Below are positions 1 to 4,604 of a stretch of DNA of 6,766 nt, one piece after another; position 1 is the stretch's first letter; every line of letters begins with the position of its first letter. The position numbers and the translations under genes were made by a program. Under the pieces are notes generated by a model. The model worked only from the letters and a program-made list of their open reading frames with translations. It had not been told where the DNA came from and did not search any database. Origin of the DNA: Candidatus Peribacteria bacterium (GTDB lineage: Bacteria > Patescibacteriota > Gracilibacteria > UBA1369 > LOWO2-01-FULL-3); assembly GCA_943359415.1 (NCBI GenBank), contig CALRHQ010000047.1, positions 1-6,766 on the forward strand. Reading direction: 5' to 3'.

Positions 1-1494
1 TGTATCACCTGGATCAAAGATTATCACATCTTTTGCTCTTTCCTTAGGGACATAATCCATCAAATCATCGATCAAATCACCGTGCGGATCTATGACGCAA
101 ACTCCTTCTCCGTTTAAGATATCCTGTCTTGCCATATATGACAAAAGTGCGGATTTACCTGATCCGGATTTACCTATTATGTAATGATGACGAGATCTGT
201 CGTTCCTTTGGAATCTTATTTCTTTTTTACTTCCCCTATATACATTATGTCCTAGCAAAATTCCGCTTGTCGGCATGTCGACTGGAGCTGGTAAAACCTT
301 ATAATCAAGCCATCTGATTGCTGGAGTGTAGTTGTATCTTGAATTTGGAAAATGAAATACTGAAGACAATTCGTCTTCCGCAAGTAGGTTTAGTTTTTCA
401 CCAAAAAATAAAAATCTTGTATATAAAAGTCTATGTCTAAAATTAAATAAAAACATTTTATCGTTCATAGAATCTATGAAAAATAATCTGCTACTGTCGA
501 ACCAGTTTGAGCTCGGATCTTTGAACATACTCAAGCTGACGATTATATTATTACTGATTTCTTCAGCTCTTGATTCTGTTTTAGCCGTTGCTAGAAGCCT
601 TATTACTACGTCGTATCCGGCTTGTCCGGATTTTTCACCGATTCTTTTTGCTGTTTCTTCTTTACTCTGTAACATACGAACATACCCTCCTCCTGCGTCT
701 TTTCCCTCTTCTTTGTCCATTTTTTCGTATCCGAATATAATTCCTTTCAGTACATTTAAAATTGGGCCAAGAATCGGGATATTCCATCCTCCTTCTGTTT
801 TACCTTTGAAGAATTTCTCTCCATATGCCTCAGCTCTTTTGTTCCAATTGTCTGTGCGAGGACTTATCACCATTTGAATTACCGCTGTTTCGTCTTCCGC
901 GAGTTTCGAGAAAATATTTGTCATATCATTAAGCGGATCATTTTCTAAAACTTTGAATGTTTTGATTGGAAAATAATACGGTTGATCTTGGTATGCGTAG
1001 AATCCTTTTATTTTTTGATCCGGAAGAATTTCTTCATATTTCTCAGTAATGTCTACTCCTGCATCAGGGTAATATGCCGTGATCTGTTTTTCCAATATAT
1101 CCTGATAATATCTTGGAGTTGTCACGTAGAACTCTACGACTTTCTTTTGCGCTACAATCTCAAAAGAAAATATATTATTTTTGAATATCTTTGTCTTTAG
1201 AATATTCCCAAAATTTAATTCACTTGTCTCGTGCAAATTTCTGAAAAACTGTGACATTATCGCCACTTTTTCCTTGAAATCTTTTTCCGTGGCCTTGTCT
1301 TTGTCCTTTGGAGAATCTTCTCTCGGAAGTGTGATTTTAAGATAAACTAGATTCTTTGAATCTAAATATCTATATCCAAATCTTAATAACCAAATGAATA
1401 AATGTGCTCCTAAATAAAGCACAATTACCGATAAAACTATCGCAATCGGATTAGCTTTTACGAATTCCCATAGGTTTAAGGCGAAAGTCTGCAT
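1..1494 (-). CDS. Membrane-anchored VirD4/HerA-like P-loop ATPase, C-terminal part outside window
   Basis: The open frame runs from ATG at 1494 through the left edge without a stop, giving 498 residues of an incomplete protein. Residues 16-37 form one hydrophobic helix, so the protein is probably anchored in the membrane near its N terminus with the rest cytoplasmic. Residues about 50-430 have no motif I recognise. The P-loop is GKSGSGKS at residues 441-448, followed by IDPHGD at 468-473, the pairing typical of the DNA-pumping ATPase group that includes VirD4/TraD coupling proteins and HerA. The remaining catalytic motifs would lie beyond the window. By family, such proteins move DNA or associate with type IV secretion or pilus machinery; related membrane ATPases are common in CPR genomes, where their substrate is not established. 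The P-loop lies late because of the long N-terminal region. The start is chosen because it begins the hydrophobic helix and follows a good promoter by about 20 nt. Confident as an ATPase, unsure of role. Confidence 0.85.
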   Translation of the reverse strand, partial: MQTFALNLWEFVKANPIAIVLSVIVLYLGAHLFIWLLRFGYRYLDSKNLVYLKITLPREDSPKDKDKATEKDFKEKVAIMSQFFRNLHETSELNFGNILKTKIFKNNIFSFEIVAQKKVVEFYVTTPRYYQDILEKQITAYYPDAGVDITEKYEEILPDQKIKGFYAYQDQPYYFPIKTFKVLENDPLNDMTNIFSKLAEDETAVIQMVISPRTDNWNKRAEAYGEKFFKGKTEGGWNIPILGPILNVLKGIIFGYEKMDKEEGKDAGGGYVRMLQSKEETAKRIGEKSGQAGYDVVIRLLATAKTESRAEEISNNIIVSLSMFKDPSSNWFDSSRLFFIDSMNDKMFLFNFRHRLLYTRFLFFGEKLNLLAEDELSSVFHFPNSRYNYTPAIRWLDYKVLPAPVDMPTSGILLGHNVYRGSKKEIRFQRNDRSRHHYIIGKSGSGKSALLSYMARQDILNGEGVCVIDPHGDLIDDLMDYVPKERAKDVIIFDPGDT

Positions 1495-1520
1495 GCTTTT
1501 GTATTTGTTTTAATCTAAGT

Positions 1521-1549
1521 ATTATAGCAGAAAAAGGGCTTTGGTACAA
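1521..1549 (-). promoter_or_regulatory. Extended -10 promoter of the ATPase gene
   Basis: Read on the minus strand, TTGTAC (1549-1544) is followed after 17 bp by a perfect TATAAT (1526-1521), with TG one base upstream of the -10 box as in extended -10 promoters. Transcription would begin near 1514, leaving a leader of about 20 nt before the ATG at 1494. That leader is A-rich and carries no Shine-Dalgarno sequence. Confidence 0.7.
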
Positions 1550-1559
1550 GGGGGAAAGA

Positions 1560-1800
1560 GCAAGATGGACTTTACATTTTGCTAATATAAAACCTTGTGC
1601 CTAAGCTACTTTTCTAATTTTCCTCTAGTCCAGATAAATCGAGTAGGTACTCTCTCGTCTACTATAATAGACGATTGAACATATTTTTAGTCCAGATATT
1701 GTCACTCTGGGCTTTAATAGGCCAAGAATAGACAAAAGTATTTCTAACGTTACCGTCGAATGAGAAGCCTGTTTTAAAATACGTCAATCATTTAAAGTCC
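1560..1800. ncRNA. Candidate structured RNA in a 355-bp gene-free spacer
   Basis: No convincing coding frame lies between 1495 and 1849, but complementary segments are dense. GGACTTTA (1567-1574) and TAAAGTCC (1793-1800) are perfect complements 218 bp apart and could close a domain. Inside, 1637-1640 pairs with 1673-1676 and encloses two hairpins (1641-1644/1649-1652 and 1657-1661/1668-1672), a perfect three-way junction; the second can extend to 7 bp as 1655-1661/1668-1674. CCAGA (1692-1696) pairs with TCTGG (1706-1710), and GTATTT (1738-1743) with AAATAC (1777-1782). On the minus strand 1746-1757 makes a small hairpin with a GUAA (GNRA) loop; on the plus strand 1560-1567/1575-1582 makes an 8-bp hairpin with one G-U, whose loop is the GACTTTA segment. 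These features favour opposite strands, so I leave the strand open. It matches no tmRNA, RNase P or SRP RNA signature I can find. Alternatives are a long 3' UTR or relic DNA. Confidence 0.3.
1626..1698. repeat. 11-bp direct repeat TAGTCCAGATA, two copies
   Basis: TAGTCCAGATA occurs at 1626-1636 and again at 1688-1698, a period of 62 bp. A related nonamer with one change, AGTCCTGAT, lies at 1796-1804. The two perfect copies flank the three-way-junction segment, and both contain the CCAGA that can pair with TCTGG at 1706-1710, so they could compete for the same partner in RNA. The spacing is too irregular and the unit too short for a CRISPR array. Confidence 0.5.
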
Positions 1801-1849
1801 TGATTCCGAATGGTTAGTTTCTGAATATATAAGAAATGACATCTCCGCC

Positions 1850-2152
1850 CTAGAATCTACTAGAGGCTAAAATAATTATTCCAACTATGACCATTAGCCA
1901 TAGAATTGTTGAAATCAGGAAAACAAATGCGTCTTTTTTCTGTTTGTCGAGGTATAGAGTTATCGGTCTCGCAAGAACAAGTCCGCCTGTTACTGTAGCC
2001 GAAATGACAAATGTTGTAAGCATTACCAATGGTCCTATGAACGGCTCTTTGTCAGGAGACCATACTGAAAATAAAAGTGCCAACATGGTTATATAGGCGA
2101 TTACGCCTGCTGCGTGAAAGAAGCTATATAATGCTATTTTATTTTTTGACAT
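1850..2152 (-). CDS. Small three-helix membrane protein of unknown function
   Basis: A 100-residue protein dominated by three hydrophobic helices: about residues 7-31, 38-64 and 74-97. The loops are short, with a charged, lysine-rich turn (LDKQKKDA) between helices 2 and 3, which by the positive-inside rule should face the cytoplasm. There is no signal peptidase site or catalytic motif. Proteins of this size and pattern, with a conserved-looking RPITLYL segment before the charged turn, resemble small hypothetical membrane proteins I associate with CPR genomes, but I cannot name a family. It is the last gene of the dtd-glyS operon, 38 bp after glyS on the same strand, with no clear promoter in the gap, so it is probably co-transcribed. 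No Shine-Dalgarno sequence precedes the ATG; the leader is A-rich. No T-run terminator follows the stop, so its transcript may extend into the structured spacer. Confidence 0.75.
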   Translation of the reverse strand: MSKNKIALYSFFHAAGVIAYITMLALLFSVWSPDKEPFIGPLVMLTTFVISATVTGGLVLARPITLYLDKQKKDAFVFLISTILWLMVIVGIIILASSRF

Positions 2153-2190
2153 AAATTTGGATTGTTATTTGCTGTTTACGGCAAGGTCTT

Positions 2191-3570
2191 CTATGCGACT
2201 TTCGCTGCGATTATTCCTTCCAAATCCTCAATTTTGACTCTCTCTTGTTTCATTGAGTCGCGTTCGCGGATTGTTACGGTTTGGTCGGCAATCGTGTCGT
2301 AATCGACTGTGATGCAGAATGGTGTACCTATTTCGTCCTGCCTTCTGTAGCGTTTCCCGATTGCTCCGGAATCATCATATTCGATGTCAAATTTCTTTTT
2401 TAATGTGTCGAATATTCCTTTTGCGATTCCTGTAAGTTCATCTTTCTTCATCAATGGGAAAATTGCCGCTTTTACAGGTGCAATCTTTGGATCAAATCTC
2501 ATTACTGTTCGTTTTTCGCCATCAACTTCGTCTTCATCGTATGCGTCGATAAGAGTGATAAGCAAAGTTCTATCAGCTCCGAATGAAGGCTCTATTACGT
2601 GTGGCGTATATCTTTCATTTGTAAAAGGATCCAAATAGCTCAAATCTTTTCCTGAAAATTTTGAATGTTGAGTCAAATCATAATCTCCCCTATATGCCAA
2701 TCCCATCAATTCGCCCCATCCAAATGGAAATTTATATTCAATATCGAAAGTCATTGAAGAATAATGTGAAAGCTCGTCTTTTTCATGTTCCCTGTATCTC
2801 AAACTTTCTTCTTTTATTCCTAAATCCAAATACCATTGCCAACAATTTTTCTTGAAATCGTCGAAAATTTTCTTTATCTCACCTTTTTCTTTTGGTGAAA
2901 CAAAATATTCTATTTCCATTTGTTCGAATTCACGGGTGCGATATGTGAAATTTCCAGGAGTGATTTCATTTCTAAATGATTTTCCGATTTGTGCTATTCC
3001 AAATGGTATTTTTGCTCGGCAGGTTTGGATTATATTTCTGAAATTTACGAAAATTCCTTGCGCTGTTTCCGGTCTTAGATAAATCGCGGTTGCTGTTTCT
3101 TCTATAACTCCTTGGTGAGTTCTGAACATCAAGTTGAAAGATCTTGGTTCAGTGAAATCCATTTTTCCACATTTTGGACATTTCAATTTATTTGCTGCGA
3201 TGATTTCACCTATCTGTTTCAATGTTTTTCCAGCGGCCATTTCTATGCCAAGACTTTCTTCTATAAGTTTATCTCCACGGATTCTTTCTTTACAGTTTTT
3301 ACAATCCATCAACGGATCTGAGAATGAAGTTACGTGTCCTGAGGCTTCCCAAACTTTTGGATTCATCAATATGGCAGAATCAAGCCCCATTATGTCATCT
3401 CTTTCTCTCACAAATCTATTCCACCAAAAACTTTTTATATTTTGTTTAAGCTGTGCTCCATATGGGCCGTAATCCCAAGTATTAGCAAGTCCTCCATATA
3501 TGTCTGATCCAGGAAATACAAATCCCCTTCTTTTGCATAACGATACTATGTCATCTAATTTTTTATCCAT
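2191..3570 (-). CDS. glyS: Glycyl-tRNA synthetase, single-chain (alpha2) class II type
   Basis: Charges tRNA-Gly with glycine using ATP in the cytoplasm. The 459-residue length fits the homodimeric GlyRS of archaea, eukaryotes and many bacteria, not the alpha2-beta2 GlyQ/GlyS enzyme. Visible landmarks in order: the N-terminal WDYGPYG segment (32-38); two CxxC pairs (C90/C93 and C131/C134), which could form a zinc-ribbon-like insertion; the RPETAQGIF block (166-174); class II motif 2, from GKSFRNE (196-202) through REFEQMEIEYF (213-223); motif 3 EPSFGADRTLL (327-337); and a C-terminal anticodon-binding domain (about 361-459) with RYRRQDEIGTPF (407-418). All core motifs are intact, so it should be active. 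Its ATG lies within the last codons of dtd, sharing 8 bp with it, which implies translational coupling in one operon. There is no Shine-Dalgarno sequence; AACCAACAC precedes the start. Confidence 0.97.
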   Translation of the reverse strand: MDKKLDDIVSLCKRRGFVFPGSDIYGGLANTWDYGPYGAQLKQNIKSFWWNRFVRERDDIMGLDSAILMNPKVWEASGHVTSFSDPLMDCKNCKERIRGDKLIEESLGIEMAAGKTLKQIGEIIAANKLKCPKCGKMDFTEPRSFNLMFRTHQGVIEETATAIYLRPETAQGIFVNFRNIIQTCRAKIPFGIAQIGKSFRNEITPGNFTYRTREFEQMEIEYFVSPKEKGEIKKIFDDFKKNCWQWYLDLGIKEESLRYREHEKDELSHYSSMTFDIEYKFPFGWGELMGLAYRGDYDLTQHSKFSGKDLSYLDPFTNERYTPHVIEPSFGADRTLLITLIDAYDEDEVDGEKRTVMRFDPKIAPVKAAIFPLMKKDELTGIAKGIFDTLKKKFDIEYDDSGAIGKRYRRQDEIGTPFCITVDYDTIADQTVTIRERDSMKQERVKIEDLEGIIAAKVA

Positions 3571-4018
3571 TGTGTTGGTTATTACTTTCTAGAATTATGG
3601 TTATCGGTCCTTCATTGGTCAAGCTGACTTTCATCATGGCTCCGAATTCACCTTTACTTACTTTTATATTTTTTGCTTTTAATCTTTCAATAAAGTTTTC
3701 ATATAAAGGTTTTGCATACTCTGATTTTGCAGAATTTCCAAAATCCGGTCGTCTTCCTTTGTCACAATCAGCGTATAGTGTGAATTGCGATATTAATAAA
3801 ATTTCTTTGTTTACATCTATGATTGATTTATCAAAATATTTTTCTTCGTTTTCGAAAAGTCTTAGGTTTGCAATTTTTTCAATCAAGTAATCTATTTCTT
3901 TTTCCGTGTCTCCATTTGTTATTCCAAGTAGGATTACGTATCCACTATTGATTTCTCCGATAATTCTTTCATCTACTTCCACTTTTGCATATCCTGATTT
4001 TTGGATTATAACCTTCAT
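3563..4018 (-). CDS. dtd: D-aminoacyl-tRNA deacylase (DTD)
   Basis: Hydrolyses the ester between a D-amino acid and tRNA, recycling the tRNA and keeping D-residues out of proteins; the family also removes achiral glycine from tRNA, including glycine wrongly attached to tRNA-Ala. The two signature motifs are present and correctly spaced: SQFTLYA at residues 77-83 and NEGPIT at 135-140, the latter holding the Gly-cisPro pair (G137-P138) that excludes L-amino acids. The KGRRPDF segment (87-93) is also typical. The 151-residue length is slightly above the usual about 145 because of a polar tail (SNNQHNG). The usual Arg near the N terminus (QRV) is a Lys here. It is the first gene of the operon, and its stop overlaps the start of glyS in ATGGATAA. 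A candidate promoter lies about 30-55 bp upstream. No Shine-Dalgarno sequence is seen. Confidence 0.96.
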   Translation of the reverse strand: MKVIIQKSGYAKVEVDERIIGEINSGYVILLGITNGDTEKEIDYLIEKIANLRLFENEEKYFDKSIIDVNKEILLISQFTLYADCDKGRRPDFGNSAKSEYAKPLYENFIERLKAKNIKVSKGEFGAMMKVSLTNEGPITIILESNNQHNG

Positions 4019-4033
4019 ATATTGTTTAAATAA

Positions 4034-4056
4034 CTTTGTACGTATAGTTTACAAAG
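4034..4056. promoter_or_regulatory. Operator-like inverted repeat over the dtd promoter
   Basis: CTTTGTA (4034-4040) and TACAAAG (4050-4056) are perfect 7-bp inverted arms with a 9-bp centre. The site covers the proposed -10 box and start point of the dtd operon, where a repressor dimer would bind. A related pair, CTTTGC/GCAAAG, lies at 4536-4554 upstream of the sigma-like gene. No binding protein can be assigned from sequence. Confidence 0.4.
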
Positions 4057-4074
4057 CTGTCGTAGAATTTACAA
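4046..4074 (-). promoter_or_regulatory. Candidate promoter of the dtd-glyS operon
   Basis: On the minus strand TTGTAA (4074-4069) is separated by 17 bp from TAAACT (4051-4046), four of six matches to each consensus box. Initiation near 4039 would give a leader of about 20 nt, similar to that of the ATPase gene. Other weak -10-like boxes nearby (for example TATACG) cannot be excluded. Confidence 0.4.
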
Positions 4075-4091
4075 CAACACTTTTTTATCCG

Positions 4092-4123
4092 ATAAATGGC
4101 TTTTTACAGCCATTTATATTTTT
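4092..4123 (+). terminator. Terminator-like hairpin in the divergent leader region
   Basis: ATAAATGGCT (4092-4101) pairs perfectly with AGCCATTTAT (4108-4117) around a 6-nt loop, followed by ATTTTTT up to 4123. As an intrinsic terminator it would work on plus-strand RNA, yet no plus-strand gene precedes it; the neighbour on the left is transcribed away. It could therefore end a short RNA started near 4050 or attenuate a long leader of the winged-helix gene at 4193. The 10-bp arms could equally be a protein-binding palindrome. Confidence 0.5.
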
Positions 4124-4157
4124 GATTGGTTTAAAAATTTTTAATAAAAATTTTATG

Positions 4158-4188
4158 TGGCATAGTTTTAGTGCTTCTTAACCAACCC
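4158..4188 (+). promoter_or_regulatory. Leader of winged-helix gene: weak extended -10 and pyrimidine-rich element
   Basis: TGG followed by CATAGT (4158-4166) resembles an extended -10 box with no convincing -35. Downstream AGTTTTA (4165-4171 region) and then TTCTTAACCAACCC (4175-4188) end 4 nt before the ATG at 4193. The same order and nearly the same sequence precede the sigma-like gene (4583-4596). There is no Shine-Dalgarno sequence. Confidence 0.35.
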
Positions 4189-4192
4189 ATAC

Positions 4193-4498
4193 ATGGACAA
4201 ACTGGACTTTAAAAATTTCACCCTCGACATTATTTCAAGAAAACTTTTTGTTTCAGGAAAATATATTTATTTGAGAAATAAAGAATTTTGTTTACTAGAA
4301 TATTTCATAAAAAATATTGGAAAAGTTTTGACCCGAACAATAATTCTTGAAGATGTTTGGGATCGCAATATTCTTTGTCCGACAAATACTGTTGATGTTC
4401 ATGTGAGTTCTTTGCGAAGAAAAATAAAATCATCTGAAAATTGTGATTTCATTAGGACTGTGCCATGTATTGGATATATTTTTGAAAATAATTATTAA
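4193..4498 (+). CDS. Stand-alone OmpR/PhoB-type winged-helix DNA-binding protein
   Basis: A 101-residue protein consisting only of the C-terminal output domain of OmpR/PhoB response regulators. Residues 4-28 give the N-terminal beta strands ending in LRNKEFCLLEYF (27-38), the usual start of helix 1. TRTIILEDVWD (47-57) matches the transactivation-loop region, TNTVDVHVSSLRRKIK (64-79) is a textbook recognition helix, and IRTVPCIGYIFE (87-98) is the C-terminal hairpin wing. Where family members usually have Arg-Gly before the x-Gly-Tyr of the wing, this protein has P91-C92, so minor-groove contact may differ. There is no receiver domain or phospho-acceptor aspartate domain, so control by a histidine kinase in the usual way is unlikely. 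Four cysteines (33, 62, 84, 92) are many for the size, but no metal motif is evident. It reads in the same direction as the sigma-like gene 106 bp downstream, with which it shares a leader element. Role in transcription is firm; target genes are unknown. Confidence 0.88.
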   Translation: MDKLDFKNFTLDIISRKLFVSGKYIYLRNKEFCLLEYFIKNIGKVLTRTIILEDVWDRNILCPTNTVDVHVSSLRRKIKSSENCDFIRTVPCIGYIFENNY

Positions 4499-4535
4499 TC
4501 AACAACCTATTTTGGCAAATGTTACAACACCTTTT

Positions 4536-4560
4536 CTTTGCGTAGATTGCAAAGTGTTTT
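4536..4560 (+). terminator. Probable terminator after the winged-helix gene
   Basis: CTTTGC (4536-4541) pairs with GCAAAG (4549-4554) around GTAGATT, followed by TG and a T5 run (4556-4560). It lies 38 bp after the stop at 4498. The stem is only 6 bp, so it may be leaky, and it overlaps the -35 region of the next promoter, so it could also act as an operator like the related repeat at 4034-4056. Confidence 0.4.
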
Positions 4561-4566
4561 TATAAT
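4538..4566 (+). promoter_or_regulatory. Promoter of the sigma-like gene
   Basis: TTGCGT (4538-4543) is followed after 17 bp by a perfect TATAAT (4561-4566), placing the start point near 4573 and giving a leader of about 32 nt. The -35 box lies inside the CTTTGC/GCAAAG inverted repeat, so a protein on that repeat would block it. A TATATA sequence at 4570-4575 offers a weaker alternative -10. Confidence 0.6.
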
Positions 4567-4582
4567 CCATATATAAGTTTTA

Positions 4583-4604
4583 TTCTTACCTAACCCTCCT
4601 CCCT
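4583..4604 (+). promoter_or_regulatory. Pyrimidine-rich leader element before the sigma-like start
   Basis: TTCTTACCTAACCC (4583-4596) matches 12 of 14 bases of the element at 4175-4188 before the winged-helix gene, and both are preceded by AGTTTTA. Here it runs into TCCTCCCT directly before ATG at 4605. CCTCC resembles the anti-Shine-Dalgarno tail of 16S rRNA rather than its complement, so it cannot serve as an ordinary ribosome-binding site. Confidence 0.5.

Noticed and set aside
476..877. Open frames on the plus strand opposite the ATPase, for example 476-877.
   Set aside because: They lie fully within a gene with clear motifs on the other strand and encode no recognisable domain.
1538..1607. 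ACAAGG/CCTTGT complementarity (about 1593-1598 with 1545-1553) as a terminator or tRNA acceptor stem.
   Set aside because: The arms are about 40 bp apart, with no T-run and no tRNA-like arms, and the segment overlaps the ATPase -35 box.
1753..1761. ATTCGACGG on the minus strand, resembling the conserved D-arm region of tmRNA.
   Set aside because: No G-rich acceptor strand lies 14 nt upstream, no matching 3' strand with CCA or T-arm is found, and no tag frame ending in Ala-Ala is present.
1560..1800. RNase P RNA or SRP RNA as the identity of the structured spacer.
   Set aside because: The conserved GAGGAAAGUCC and ACAGAA blocks of RNase P and the GGAAG/GCAG loop region of SRP RNA are absent on both strands.
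1626..1804. Repeated AGTCCAGAT units as a CRISPR array.
   Set aside because: The unit is about 11 bp, only two copies are perfect, spacers are unequal, and no cas gene is nearby.
2384..3472. Several plus-strand frames antisense to glyS.
   Set aside because: glyS is intact with all family motifs; these frames are low-complexity shadows of it.
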